In this document: one piece after another, positions 43,675 to 52,159 of the stretch | How positions within the stretch are numbered: position 1 is the first letter of the stretch | Layout: the number at the start of each line of letters is the position of its first letter | From: Marmoricola sp. | GTDB taxonomy: Bacteria; Actinomycetota; Actinomycetes; Propionibacteriales; Nocardioidaceae | DNA: 64,000 bases | Direction of reading: 5' to 3' | Assembly: GCA_025964775.1 (NCBI GenBank) | Contig: JAOPYE010000040.1 | Span: forward strand, 248,001-312,000 | The notes under the pieces: generated by a model | Seen by the model: the letters and a program-made list of their open reading frames with translations, nothing else | Told to the model about the DNA's origin: nothing | The model's database searches: none | Program-made: the position numbers and the translations under genes

Positions 43675-44298
43675 TCACAGCTGGAAGTCGCCGTGCACGC
43701 TGGAGAAGTTCGACCCGATCCGTCCGACCCTGAGGACCGCCCCGTCCAGCTGGCTCGCGGTCACGTCGAACACCACCTGGAAACGCACGGTGCCACCACG
43801 TCCCGTTGTCGTGGGCCAGTGCGCGTACACCGCCGGCGGTGACGTTCCCGCCGCCGGGATCGCGGCGCCGTGGCGAGGGACGAGCTGCCAGTTGAGGTCG
43901 TTCAGCACATCGGCCGAGCGGTGCGAACCGGTGTAGGTCGCTTCGTAGGTGACGAGGGCGTACCGGTGCTGGGGTGGCGTCACGAACCCGCCGCTTGCCG
44001 CGATGATCGCGTGCGTCGCATCGTCTCGTACGGCGATGAGCTGCACCGTCCAGTCCGGGATCTTGACGATCTCGCCGAGCCGTACCGGGGCTCGCGACGT
44101 CGGCGTGCCTGACGGCCTCGATGGCGTCGGAGTCGGCGTGCTCGTGGGCACAGCAGTAGGGGTCGGGCTCGACGTGGTGGGTGATGGGTTGCTCGCGCTG
44201 GGGGTCGGTGCGAAGCCCGAGGGGGTCGACCCTCCGCAACCGGCTGTCAGGGCGAGCACAGTCGTCAGGGCGAGGGTGCCGGGCAGGCGCTCGATCAA
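43675..44298 (-). CDS. Putative lipoprotein with Pro/Thr/Ser linker
   Basis: 207 residues. The signal peptide ends in the lipobox LTAGC (Cys about residue 21), so the protein should be lipid-anchored on the outer face of the membrane. A low-complexity Pro/Thr/Ser region (26-70) leads to a beta-rich domain (VRLGEIVKIPDWTVQLIAV, YALVTYEATYTGSHRSADVL, VRFQVVFDVTASQLDGAVLR) like DUF4352-type immunoglobulin-like extracellular domains. The start is TTG at 44298, supported by GAGGAG 7 nt upstream. The ligand and role are unknown. Confidence 0.82.
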   Translation of the reverse strand: MIERLPGTLALTTVLALTAGCGGSTPSGFAPTPSASNPSPTTSSPTPTAVPTSTPTPTPSRPSGTPTSRAPVRLGEIVKIPDWTVQLIAVRDDATHAIIAASGGFVTPPQHRYALVTYEATYTGSHRSADVLNDLNWQLVPRHGAAIPAAGTSPPAVYAHWPTTTGRGGTVRFQVVFDVTASQLDGAVLRVGRIGSNFSSVHGDFQL

Positions 44299-44400
44299 CG
44301 GGTCTCCTCGCGGCTGGGTGATCGCTCGCCATTATCGCCGCGACGGTCAATCCGGCGCCGGGATGAACCTCCCGTGGGACCGCCGTACCCTTGACCGGTC

Positions 44401-45882
44401 ATGAGTGAACCGCGCACGTACCAGGTCCGCACCTACGGGTGCCAGATGAACGTCCACGACTCCGAACGCCTGACCGGCCTGCTCGAGAACGCCGGCTACG
44501 TGGCAGCGCCCGAGGACACCCAGGCCGACGTCGTCGTGTTCAACACCTGCGCCGTGCGGGAGAACGCGGACAACAAGCTGTACGGCAACCTCGGTCACCT
44601 GGCCTCGGTCAAGGAGAAGCACCCCGGGATGCAGATCGCGGTGGGCGGATGCCTGGCGCAGAAGGACCGCACCACGATCACGGACCGGGCTCCCTGGGTC
44701 GACGTCGTCTTCGGCACGCACAACATCGGCTCGCTGCCGGTCCTGCTCGAACGTGCGCGCGCCCTGGAGGAGGCCCAGGTCGAGATCCTCGAGTCGCTCG
44801 ACGTCTTCCCCTCGACGCTGCCGACCAAGCGCGAGTCGGCCTACGCCGCCTGGGTGTCGATCTCGGTGGGCTGCAACAACACCTGCACGTTCTGCATCGT
44901 CCCGTCGCTGCGCGGGACCGAGAAGGATCGTCGGCCCGGCGAGATCCTGGCCGAGATCGAGGCACTCGTCGCCGAGGGCGTCACCGAGGTGACCCTGCTG
45001 GGCCAGAACGTGAACACGTACGGCGTCGAGTTCGGGGACAAGCTGGCGTTCGGCAAGCTGCTGCGTGCCTGCGGCCAGATCGAGGGCCTGGAGCGGGTCC
45101 GTTTCACCTCGCCGCACCCGGCCGCGTTCACCGACGACGTCATCGAGGCGATGGCCGAGACCCCGAACGTCATGCACCAGCTGCACATGCCGTTGCAGTC
45201 GGGCTCGGACAAGGTCCTGCGCGACATGCGTCGTTCGTACCGCCAGGAGCGCTACCTCGGCATCATCGAGCGGGTCCGCGCGGCGATGCCCGACGCGGCG
45301 ATCACCACAGACATCATCGTCGGCTTCCCGGGCGAGACCGAGGAAGACTTCCAGGCCACCCTCGACGTGGTCCGCAAGGCCCGGTTCGCGAACGCGTTCA
45401 CGTTCCAGTACTCCAAGCGCCCGGGCACACCGGCTGCCGACCTGCCGGACCAAATCCCACCTGAGGTCGTCACCGACCGCTACCAACGCCTGGCCGAGGT
45501 GGTCAACGAGATCGCGTGGGCCGAGAACCGGAAGCACGAGGACCAGGTCCTCGAGCTGATGGTGGCCGAAGGCGAAGGGCGCAAGGACGCGGAGACGCTC
45601 CGGCTCTCCGGTCGCGCGCGCGACAACCGGCTGGTGCACTTCACCCCCATCGCCCCCGACGGGTCAGCGCTCCGGGTGCGGCCCGGCGACATGGTCGAAG
45701 TCCGGATCACCCACGCGGCTCCCCATCACCTGGTCGCCGACGGTCCGGTGACCTCGGTACGCCGCACCCGTGCGGGTGACGCCTGGGAGAACCGGACTGC
45801 GACGAAGGCAGCTGGCGTCTCGCTGGGCCTGCCCACGGTCGGAGTACCCGCTCCGCTGGCTGACGCCCCTGCCTGCCGTTGA
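44401..45882 (+). CDS. miaB: tRNA methylthiotransferase MiaB
   Basis: 493 residues. Converts i6A37 of tRNAs to ms2i6A37. The N-terminal UPF0004 domain has Cys at 14, 50 and 84 ([22 protein letters not shown]) and the radical-SAM domain has CNNTCTFC (Cys 158, 162, 165), so both iron-sulphur clusters can form; the C-terminal TRAM domain ends near [20 protein letters not shown]. miaA, which makes the i6A substrate, is 1.7 kb downstream on the same strand. Confidence 0.96.
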   Translation: MSEPRTYQVRTYGCQMNVHDSERLTGLLENAGYVAAPEDTQADVVVFNTCAVRENADNKLYGNLGHLASVKEKHPGMQIAVGGCLAQKDRTTITDRAPWVDVVFGTHNIGSLPVLLERARALEEAQVEILESLDVFPSTLPTKRESAYAAWVSISVGCNNTCTFCIVPSLRGTEKDRRPGEILAEIEALVAEGVTEVTLLGQNVNTYGVEFGDKLAFGKLLRACGQIEGLERVRFTSPHPAAFTDDVIEAMAETPNVMHQLHMPLQSGSDKVLRDMRRSYRQERYLGIIERVRAAMPDAAITTDIIVGFPGETEEDFQATLDVVRKARFANAFTFQYSKRPGTPAADLPDQIPPEVVTDRYQRLAEVVNEIAWAENRKHEDQVLELMVAEGEGRKDAETLRLSGRARDNRLVHFTPIAPDGSALRVRPGDMVEVRITHAAPHHLVADGPVTSVRRTRAGDAWENRTATKAAGVSLGLPTVGVPAPLADAPACR

Positions 45883-45891
45883 CCTGAACCC

Positions 45892-46134
45892 TCAGGCAGA
45901 CGGTTCGGCGCTCGGATTCTCGACGTTCGCCTCGGAGTCAGGCTTCTCGGGTTGCTGGATCTCGTCGGGGACCTGGTCGTTGGTCATCTGTGCCGACAAC
46001 GGTACGTCGGGCGTGACCGGTGGGGTCACGGTGTCTTCTTCGACAGCGTCAGTGCCGCCGACCTCGTTGCCTGGATCGGGGTCAGCGTCGACCGAGGGGA
46101 TGGGCACGATCGAGGGCACCGGTGTACGAGTCAT
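45892..46134 (-). CDS. Small acidic hypothetical protein
   Basis: 80 residues, very acidic and Pro-rich (SVDADPDPGNEVGG, DAVEEDTVTPPVTPDVPL, PEKPDSEANVENPSAEP), with no predicted membrane helix or cysteine. Probably disordered. It ends 9 bp from the miaB stop in convergent orientation. The composition and lack of homology leave some doubt that it is translated, but no overlapping alternative gene exists here. Confidence 0.5.
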   Translation of the reverse strand: MTRTPVPSIVPIPSVDADPDPGNEVGGTDAVEEDTVTPPVTPDVPLSAQMTNDQVPDEIQQPEKPDSEANVENPSAEPSA

Positions 46135-46189
46135 ACCGTGACTATGCCCCTGCCTGTCCGCGCCAACCCCAGTCCACGGTGTGCCCCGA

Positions 46190-47197
46190 TCAGCGCCGGA
46201 CCCGCCACACGCTCGGCGACTCGCCGTACAGGCGCTTGAAGGCGCGGCTGAACGCTTCCTCGGACTCGTAGCCGATCCGCCGCGCGATCGCCACCAGGCC
46301 GAGATCGGTCGAGGTGAGCAGGTCCTGCGCCAGGTGCATCCGCCAGCCGGTGAGGTAACGGATCGGGGGCATGCCGAGCTCGTTGCGGAACCGTTCGTCG
46401 AGCAGCGAGACCGACACGTTCCCGAGCCCGGCCAGCTCTGCGACAGTCCACTTGCGCTCCGGAGACGCGTGGATCAGCGACATCGCGTGCGCCACCACCG
46501 GGTCGTGCAGCGCTCGGACGAAGCCGCGTTCGGCCGACGGAGCACTGGCCAGGTGGATCTTGAGCACCTCGGTCAGGATCAGCTCGGGCAATGTCGTGGG
46601 TACCTGGAACGTCCCGGACTCGTCGCGGGCGACCTGTCCGGCTGCGTAGTCCATGCTGGCCCGCACCCAGCCGGCTGCCGGGTCGGGGGGCCGGACGACG
46701 AACACGGGTGGGAACGCACCCATCTCCGGGTCGAAGAGCGGCGCATCGCAAGCCATGAAGCCGCAGACTATGTTGGTCAGGTCGCCGCCGGCGCCGTGTT
46801 CGACGTACGGGACGTCGGACCACTCGGGCATCGTGATCAGCGGTCCGAGTTCGACGGTGTCAGCGTCCGCGCTGCCGCCCATGGTGTGGGCGTCGCCGTA
46901 GGGCAGGACGATGACGTCGCCGGCCTCGGCCCAGTGCCTTTCCCCGTCACCGACCGCGACCCAGCAACGGCCGTCGGAGACCAGGTGGAAGATCAACACC
47001 CGACGTGCGCCGGGGGCCAGCATCTCGGCCATGTCCTCGCCGGGCGCCGAGCGGAACGCCCATCCCTCCGTGTAGCGACCGTGCAGGAACAGGGCGCTCT
47101 GCAGGTGCAGGCCGCCCAGCGTGTCGATCAAGCCGTCTCTGGGGTTCTGGTCAGGTACGGCGGCGGCACGGTCATGGTCGGGAGGGGCGTTACCCAC
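46190..47197 (-). CDS. AraC-family regulator with cupin_6 domain
   Basis: 335 residues. The N-terminal half is an AraC_binding_2/cupin_6 domain (LIDTLGGLHLQSALFLHGRY, VLIFHLVSDGRCWVAVGDG, WAEAGDVIVLPYGDAHTMGG); the C-terminal half has the two AraC helix-turn-helices (KWTVAELAGLGNVSVSLLDE and LGLVAIARRIGYESEEAFSR). GTG at 47197 with AGGAT about 8 nt upstream is preferred to the TTG at 47218. It diverges from the DUF4242 gene 41 bp away, a possible target. The effector is unknown. Confidence 0.88.
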   Translation of the reverse strand: MGNAPPDHDRAAAVPDQNPRDGLIDTLGGLHLQSALFLHGRYTEGWAFRSAPGEDMAEMLAPGARRVLIFHLVSDGRCWVAVGDGERHWAEAGDVIVLPYGDAHTMGGSADADTVELGPLITMPEWSDVPYVEHGAGGDLTNIVCGFMACDAPLFDPEMGAFPPVFVVRPPDPAAGWVRASMDYAAGQVARDESGTFQVPTTLPELILTEVLKIHLASAPSAERGFVRALHDPVVAHAMSLIHASPERKWTVAELAGLGNVSVSLLDERFRNELGMPPIRYLTGWRMHLAQDLLTSTDLGLVAIARRIGYESEEAFSRAFKRLYGESPSVWRVRR

Positions 47198-47238
47198 GAG
47201 GCTGATCCTGACAGACAACCCGCTACGTAGGAGTCACA

Positions 47239-47493
47239 ATGCCTCTCTTCATGGATGTCCACGAAACGATGCCCGAAGGCGCCACCGCTGCTGATGTCGC
47301 GGGTGCGCACGCCGAAGACCTGAAGGTCCAGGACAAGTACGGCGTCAACTACAAGAGCTACTGGGTCGACGAAGCCGCCCGCAAGATCTTCTGCCTGGTG
47401 GAGGCGCCCGACGCCGAAGCCGCCAACACCGTGCACCGCGAGGCCCACGGACTGGTTGCCGACCACATCCACCTGGTGGTCGAAGGCGACTGA
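47239..47493 (+). CDS. DUF4242 small protein (SCO4226-like nickel-binding)
   Basis: 84 residues, ferredoxin-like fold. MPLFMDVHETMPEGATAADV, YGVNYKSYWVDEAARKIFCL, VEAPDAEAANTVHREAHGL and the His-rich end VADHIHLVVEGD match DUF4242, whose Streptomyces member SCO4226 binds nickel. The His in DVHE, the Cys in FCLV and the HREAH group are candidate ligands. AGGAG lies 7 nt before the ATG. Its partner reaction is unknown. Confidence 0.88.
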   Translation: MPLFMDVHETMPEGATAADVAGAHAEDLKVQDKYGVNYKSYWVDEAARKIFCLVEAPDAEAANTVHREAHGLVADHIHLVVEGD

Positions 47494-47567
47494 CCGCATC
47501 AAGGACGGCGGTAGCGCTGCGGCGGTGCCGCCGTTCGTGCTGTCCGCACGCTTGGCAGACTGCACCC

Positions 47568-48479
47568 ATGTCCACGCCGCCGATCGTCGCCGTCGTCGGC
47601 GCGACCGCCTCAGGCAAGTCCGACCTTGCACTGGACCTGGCCGAGCGGCTCGGCGGCGAGATCGTCAACACCGATGCGATGCAGGTCTACCGCGGCATGG
47701 ACCTCGGTACGGCCAAGCAACCGGTCGCCGAACGCCGGGGGATCCGGCACCACCTGCTGGACCTGATGGACGTCACCGAACCCGCGACGGTCGCCGACTT
47801 CCAGGTGCTCGCGCGCGAGGTGATCACCGACTGCCGGTCGCGCGGCGTCGTCCCGGTGCTGGTCGGGGGGTCGGCGCTGTACACCCGCGCCATCCTGGAT
47901 GTGTTCGAGTTCCCGGCGACCGATCCCGAGGTCCGCGCCGCCCTCGAGGCCGAGCTGGCGGACCTCGGGCCCGAAGCCCTGCACGCGCGGCTGGCGGCGA
48001 TCGACCCGGACGCTGCCGGCGGGATCGGCCCCCAGAACGGTCGACGGATCGTCCGCGCCCTCGAGGTCATCACGCTCACCGGCAGCCCGTTCGGTGCGGG
48101 GCTCCCCGACGCCTCGTACGCCGACCCGGCCTCGCTCCAGATCGGGGTCGACATCGACCGCCCGACCCTCGATGACCGGATCGCGCTCCGGGTGCACCAG
48201 ATGTGGGCCGACGGGCTCCTCGACGAGGTGCGCACGCTGATCGACCGGGGCCTGCGGCACGGCGTCACGGCGTCCCGCGCGATCGGGTACTCCCAAGCGC
48301 TCGCGTGCCTCGACGGCGAGCTCACCGAGGCCGAGGCCCAGGACAGGACGATCTCCGCGACCCGTCGCTTCGCGCGTCGCCAGGACGGCTGGTTCCGCAA
48401 GGACCCGCGGGTGAACTGGGTGGCCTACGACGATCCGGACCGGGTCGAGAAAGCGGTCGACCTGGCCCGACGGGTGTGA
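47568..48479 (+). CDS. miaA: tRNA dimethylallyltransferase MiaA
   Basis: 303 residues. Adds a dimethylallyl group to A37 of tRNAs reading UNN codons. P-loop GATASGKSDLALDLAERL (residues 11-28), the conserved GEIVNTDAMQVYRGMDLGTA, HHLLDLMDVTEPATVADFQV, VLVGGSALYTRAIL and the C-terminal RRFARRQDGWFRKDP are all present. CAGACT lies 6 nt before the ATG, so a leaderless mRNA is likely. It lies 1.7 kb downstream of miaB with unrelated genes between. Confidence 0.96.
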   Translation: MSTPPIVAVVGATASGKSDLALDLAERLGGEIVNTDAMQVYRGMDLGTAKQPVAERRGIRHHLLDLMDVTEPATVADFQVLAREVITDCRSRGVVPVLVGGSALYTRAILDVFEFPATDPEVRAALEAELADLGPEALHARLAAIDPDAAGGIGPQNGRRIVRALEVITLTGSPFGAGLPDASYADPASLQIGVDIDRPTLDDRIALRVHQMWADGLLDEVRTLIDRGLRHGVTASRAIGYSQALACLDGELTEAEAQDRTISATRRFARRQDGWFRKDPRVNWVAYDDPDRVEKAVDLARRV

Positions 48480-48502
48480 GGGTCGGCGTGCACAATCGGG
48501 GT

Positions 48503-49510
48503 ATGGAATTCCGATACCTCGGCAACAGTGGCCTGAAGATCTCCGAAATCACCTACGGGAACTGGATCACCCACGGCTCCCAGGTTGAGAACGACGTCGC
48601 CACCCAGTGCGTGCGCGCCGCCCTCGACGCCGGCATCACGACGTTCGACACCGCAGATGTCTATGCGAACACGGCAGCGGAGACGGTCCTGGGCGATGCC
48701 CTCGCCGGCGAGCGCCGTGAATCGCTGGAGATCTTCACCAAGGTCTACTGGCCCACCGGGCCTGGCGGCCCCAACGACAGCGGCCTGTCGCGCAAGCACA
48801 TCTCCGAGTCGATCAACGGCTCGTTGCGGCGCCTGCGCACCGACTACGTCGACCTGTACCAGGCGCACCGGTTCGACACCGAGACGCCGCTGGAGGAGAC
48901 GATGCAGGCCTTCGCCGACGTCGTCCGGGCGGGCAAGGCTCTCTACATCGGCGTCAGCGAGTGGACCGCCGACCAGATCCGGGCCGGTTCGGTGCTTGCG
49001 TCCGACCTCGGCGTCCAGCTCATCTCGAGCCAGCCGCAGTACTCGATGCTGTGGCGCGTGATCGAGGGCGAGGTGGTGCCGACCTGCGAGGAACTCGGCA
49101 TCTCCCAGATCGTCTGGTCCCCGATCGCCCAGGGCGTCCTGACCGGCACGTACCTGCCGGGTCAGCCGCCGCCGGCTGGTTCCCGAGCGACCGATGCGAA
49201 CGGTGCGAACTTCATCAGTCGACTGATGAGGGACGACATCCTGGAAGCCGTTCAGCAGCTGCGCCCGGTGGCCCAGGAAGTCGACCTGACCCTGGCCCAG
49301 CTCGCCGTCGCGTGGGTACTCCAGAACCCGAACGTCGCCTCGGCGCTGGTCGGTGCCTCGCGTCCCGAACAGGTCGAGGAGAACGTCAAGGCCGCTGGGG
49401 TCGTGTTGCCGGCGTCGACGATGAAGCAGATCGACGACGTCTTCGGCGAGCTGGTCGTCCGCGACCCGGCGATCACCGCTCTCGGTGCTCCGGCCGGGCG
49501 CCCGACCTGA
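48503..49510 (+). CDS. Aldo/keto reductase
   Basis: 335 residues of the AKR superfamily, closest in pattern to the potassium-channel beta-subunit/YghZ group. MEFRYLGNSGLKISEITYGN, GITTFDTADVYANTAAETVL with catalytic Asp and Tyr, EIFTKVYWP with the catalytic Lys, the active-site His in YQAHRFDTETPLEE, and NADPH-binding SALVGASRPEQVEENVKAAG are visible. Reduces an aldehyde or ketone; substrate unknown. CACAAT stands 6 nt upstream of ATG. Confidence 0.92.
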   Translation: MEFRYLGNSGLKISEITYGNWITHGSQVENDVATQCVRAALDAGITTFDTADVYANTAAETVLGDALAGERRESLEIFTKVYWPTGPGGPNDSGLSRKHISESINGSLRRLRTDYVDLYQAHRFDTETPLEETMQAFADVVRAGKALYIGVSEWTADQIRAGSVLASDLGVQLISSQPQYSMLWRVIEGEVVPTCEELGISQIVWSPIAQGVLTGTYLPGQPPPAGSRATDANGANFISRLMRDDILEAVQQLRPVAQEVDLTLAQLAVAWVLQNPNVASALVGASRPEQVEENVKAAGVVLPASTMKQIDDVFGELVVRDPAITALGAPAGRPT

Positions 49511-49525
49511 TCCTGGGCTGATCCC

Positions 49526-50053
49526 GTGCTGACGCAGTACTACACCGCCTCGAGCCTCGACGGCTTCATCGCCGCCGAGCCCGAGGACGGCCTGGCCTGG
49601 TTGCTCAGTCGCGACATCGACAGCCAGGGTCCGCAGTCGTTCGACGAGTTCATCGGCGAGGTCGGCGCGATCGTGATGGGCGCGTCGACGTACGCGTGGA
49701 TCCAGACGCATCATCCCGACGAGTGGTACTACGAGGTGCCGGCCTGGGTGATGACGCACCGGACCTTCGCGCCGCACCCGACCGCTGACATCCGGTTCAC
49801 CTCGGCACCGGTCCCCGAGGTCCACGCCGCGATGGTGGAGGCCGCTGCGGGCAAGAACGTCTGGCTGGCCGGCGGGGGAGACCTCGTCGGCCAGTTCCAC
49901 GACCACGGGCTGCTGGACGAGGTGTGGATCCAGTACGCCCCGGTGACGCTCGGCGCGGGCGCACCACTGCTGCCGCGTCGGATCGAGTTCGAGCAGATCG
50001 CCCTGGACCAGAACCGTGACTTCGCGTGCCGACGGCTGAGGGTCAAGCGCTGA
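49526..50053 (+). CDS. Dihydrofolate-reductase-like (RibD C-terminal fold) protein
   Basis: 175 residues of the RibD C-terminal/DHFR-like fold: YYTASSLDGFIAAEPEDGLA, EVGAIVMGASTYAWIQTHHP, VWLAGGGDLVGQFHDHGLLD and the late DEVWIQYAPVTLGAGAPLLP are the typical blocks. These proteins are NADPH-dependent reductases of unknown substrate; folate reduction should not be assumed. GTG start at 49526, 15 bp after the aldo/keto reductase stop, so the two may be one transcript. Confidence 0.87.
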   Translation: MLTQYYTASSLDGFIAAEPEDGLAWLLSRDIDSQGPQSFDEFIGEVGAIVMGASTYAWIQTHHPDEWYYEVPAWVMTHRTFAPHPTADIRFTSAPVPEVHAAMVEAAAGKNVWLAGGGDLVGQFHDHGLLDEVWIQYAPVTLGAGAPLLPRRIEFEQIALDQNRDFACRRLRVKR

Positions 50054-50065
50054 GCGGAACTGGAC

Positions 50066-50293
50066 TCAGGCTGGCTCGGGGAGGCGGCGCAGGATCTCGG
50101 CGAGTGCCTGGCTGTGTTCGTTGAGGATCCGGGTGTGCTCGGCCAGGATCTGAGTGTGTTCGGTCAGTGTCTGGGTGTGCTCAGACAAGGTGACCCTCAT
50201 TGCCGTGGTCTCGTCCCTGATCAGGTCGTAGATGGCCACCAATTCATTCTCAAGCCGATCCACCCGGCGCGCAAATGATGGATCGGCGGCCAT
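50066..50293 (-). CDS. Small coiled-coil protein with heptad repeats
   Basis: 75 residues. After MAADPSFARRVDRLENELVA come near-perfect seven-residue repeats with Leu and His in fixed places: LSEHTQT, LTEHTQI, LAEHTRI, LNEHSQA, then LAEILRRLPEP. It should form a short oligomeric coiled coil. No named family or function is recognised. It converges with the DHFR-like gene and diverges from dapF. Confidence 0.65.
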   Translation of the reverse strand: MAADPSFARRVDRLENELVAIYDLIRDETTAMRVTLSEHTQTLTEHTQILAEHTRILNEHSQALAEILRRLPEPA

Positions 50294-50374
50294 GTGTTTC
50301 AACGAACGCAGCCGGCGTGGGCGTGTGCCACCGACAGAGCGGCGCCTGTGGAAAGGGCGCGTGTTGGTCAGCCA

Positions 50375-50386
50375 TAGAATGAGCCT
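50375..50386 (+). promoter_or_regulatory. Leaderless-type promoter of dapF
   Basis: TAGAAT (50375-50380) is a strong -10 whose end lies 6 nt before the GTG start at 50387, and no ribosome-binding site is present. Transcription would begin at or beside the start codon. It is the clearest of about twenty such arrangements in the window. Confidence 0.7.
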
Positions 50387-51211
50387 GTGGATTACTCCTT
50401 CGTCAAGGGACACGGCACCGAGAACGACTTCGTGCTGATCCCCGATGCCAACGGCCGTCATGAGCTCACTGCCGAGCAGGTGGCGCGGTTGTGCGACCGC
50501 CGAGCCGGGATCGGGGCTGATGGCGTGATCCGGGTCGTCCGCACCGACGCGACCGAGGATCCTGCGGCCCTCGCCGCCCGCGGTGAGGCGCGCTGGTTCA
50601 TGGACTACCGCAACAGCGACGGTTCGCTCTCGGAGATGTGCGGCAACGGCATCCGGGTACTGGGCCTCTACCTGGCCACGCACGCCGAGGTGGACACCCG
50701 TCAGCCGCTCCCGATCGCCACGCGAGCAGGCATCAAGGTGCTCACCTTCGACCGGGACCGGGTCACCGTGGACATGGGTACCCCCGAGCTCGTCGGTGAG
50801 GCCAAGGTGACGGTCGGCGATCGCGCGTGGGTCGCAGCCCGGATCTCGATGGGCAACCCGCACGCGGTCGTGTTCGTCGAGGACCTCGACGAAGCCGGTT
50901 CCCTGCTCACTCCTCCGGGACACGACCCGGTTGACTTCCCCGACGGCGTCAACGTCGAGTTCGTCGTACGGCGCGGCGAGCACCACCTGGCGATGCGCGT
51001 GCACGAACGCGGCTCCGGCGAGACCCGGTCGTGTGGCACCGGCGCCTGCGCCGTGATGGTCGCGGCATCACTGGCCGACGGCGCCGAGCGCGGGACGCCG
51101 TACGTCGTGGACCTGCCCGGGGGAACCCTGGAGATCGTCTGGACCGAGGACGACCGGATCCTGATGACCGGCCCAGCCGTCCTGGTCGCCGAAGGCGTCA
51201 CCGACCTGTAG
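50387..51211 (+). CDS. dapF: Diaminopimelate epimerase DapF
   Basis: 274 residues. Interconverts LL- and meso-diaminopimelate for lysine and peptidoglycan. The two catalytic Cys are in SEMCGNGIRVLG (Cys85) and TRSCGTGACAVM (Cys217); FVKGHGTENDFVLIPD at the start and ARISMGNPHAVVFVEDLD are family blocks. The second residue block has GHGTEND where many have KMHGLGNDF, a mild variant common in actinobacteria. GTG start at 50387 without ribosome-binding site. Confidence 0.95.
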   Translation: MDYSFVKGHGTENDFVLIPDANGRHELTAEQVARLCDRRAGIGADGVIRVVRTDATEDPAALAARGEARWFMDYRNSDGSLSEMCGNGIRVLGLYLATHAEVDTRQPLPIATRAGIKVLTFDRDRVTVDMGTPELVGEAKVTVGDRAWVAARISMGNPHAVVFVEDLDEAGSLLTPPGHDPVDFPDGVNVEFVVRRGEHHLAMRVHERGSGETRSCGTGACAVMVAASLADGAERGTPYVVDLPGGTLEIVWTEDDRILMTGPAVLVAEGVTDL

Positions 51212-51220
51212 GTCGTCTCG

Positions 51221-51327
51221 CTGGTTGAGGAAGGCGCGCAGCGCCTGGCCCTCCGGTGGTTGACGAAGGCGCGCAGCGCCTGGCCCTCCGGTGGTTGAGG
51301 AGGCGCGCAGCGCCTGTCTCGAACCCT
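51221..51327. repeat. Tandem palindromic elements (copies 5a-c)
   Basis: Three units in a row: GGTTGAGGAAGGCGCGCAGCG with CCTGGCCCTCCGG, then the same with GGTTGACGAAGG, then GGTTGAGGAGGCGCGCAGCG ending CCTGTCTCGAACC. They have the constant arms of the family in reverse orientation. The first two are nearly identical, indicating recent tandem duplication. They lie between dapF and the GIY-YIG gene and overlap the N-terminal end of the latter's open frame. Confidence 0.85.
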
Positions 51328-51702
51328 TGTCCACACGCAGGGAACCCACGGTCGCGTCTCGGCCCACCGGCCTGCAGCCTGTCCCGCAGGGCCTGGACTT
51401 ACATCCTCGAATGCGCAGACGGTTCTTACTACGTGGGGAGCACCACCCATCTGGAGAGCCGTCTGTGGCAGCACGCGCAAGGCCCCGACGGAGCGGAATA
51501 CACGCGAAAGCGGCGCCCAGTCACGCTGGTGTGGTCGGGCGAGTTCACATCGATTGCAGCCGCCTTCGCATTCGAGAAGCGCGTTCAGGGCTGGAGCCGA
51601 GCGAAGCGGAAGACCTTGATTGAAGGTCGCTATACGGATCTGCCCGGGTTGGCGAGTCGGTCGGACGCTGCGCTACGTGCGAGGTTTCGAGACGGGCGCT
51701 AG
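51256..51702 (+). CDS. GIY-YIG domain protein
   Basis: 148 residues if read from GTG at 51256. The GIY-YIG core is residues 46-125: AWTYILECADGSYYVGSTTH with the YIL...YVG motif, LESRLWQHAQG with the catalytic Arg, YTRKRRPVTLVWSGEF and FEKRVQGWSRAKRKTLI with the metal-binding Glu. This matches UPF0213/YhbQ-type small GIY-YIG proteins. The first 24 residues come from the palindromic units and no ordinary start lies close to the domain; TTG at 51295 is another option. The C-terminal RFRDGR and the stop are supplied by the element at 51683. The start was probably remodelled by repeat insertion. Confidence 0.75.
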   Translation: MVDEGAQRLALRWLRRRAAPVSNPCPHAGNPRSRLGPPACSLSRRAWTYILECADGSYYVGSTTHLESRLWQHAQGPDGAEYTRKRRPVTLVWSGEFTSIAAAFAFEKRVQGWSRAKRKTLIEGRYTDLPGLASRSDAALRARFRDGR

Positions 51703-51723
51703 CGCGCCCTCCTCAACTACCGG
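51683..51723. repeat. Palindromic element at a convergent gene junction (copy 6)
   Basis: GGTTTCGAGACGG, GCGCTAGCGC and CCTCCTCAACTACCGG. The stop of the GIY-YIG gene (TAG 51700-51702) and the stop of the opposite thioesterase gene (51713-51715) both lie inside the element, so it supplies the ends of two proteins and may terminate transcription in both directions. Confidence 0.85.
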
Positions 51724-52159
51724 AAAGGATCAGGCAGGTCGTCGTGCCGTGGGCGATGAGCTTGCCGCGGGCGTCGTACAGCCTGCCCTCGGCGGTGCTC
51801 TGGGTGCGGCCGCGGTGCATGACGGTGCCCGTGGCCCTGACCGGCCCGGTCCCGGGCTGCATCGCACGCAGGTAGTGCACGTTGAGCTGGGCCGTCGTGT
51901 AGGCCTGGCCGGGAGCGAGCGTGGTGTGCACCGCGCAGCCCATGCAGGAGTCGAGAAGGGTGGCCGCGATCCCGCCGTGCACGGACCCGATCGGATTCAT
52001 CATGCGCTCATCAGGCGTCAACTCGAACGTCGCGCTGCCCTCCGCGACATCGACGACCGTCATCCCGAGCAGCGTCGCGATCGCGGGCGGAGGCAGTTCG
52101 CCGGTGACGATCAGCTGCATCTGCTCGAGGCCGGACAGCGTGTCGAGACCGGTCGTCAT
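51713..52159 (-). CDS. PaaI-type hotdog thioesterase
   Basis: 148 residues: a hotdog-fold thioesterase of the PaaI/YbdB group. MNPIGSVHGGIAATLLDSCM has the HGG motif, YTTAQLNVHYLRAMQPGTGP the second strand, and GTVMHRGRTQSTAEGRLYDA the third. It should cleave an acyl-CoA, probably aryl or short-chain. Its ATG overlaps the stop of the transporter gene as ATGA, so they form a pair under the same promoter. Confidence 0.9.
   Translation of the reverse strand: MTTGLDTLSGLEQMQLIVTGELPPPAIATLLGMTVVDVAEGSATFELTPDERMMNPIGSVHGGIAATLLDSCMGCAVHTTLAPGQAYTTAQLNVHYLRAMQPGTGPVRATGTVMHRGRTQSTAEGRLYDARGKLIAHGTTTCLILSGS

Noticed and set aside
51221-51327. A possible short CRISPR-like array
   Set aside because: Only three units, palindromic with constant arms, no spacer-like unique sequence between them and no cas genes nearby.
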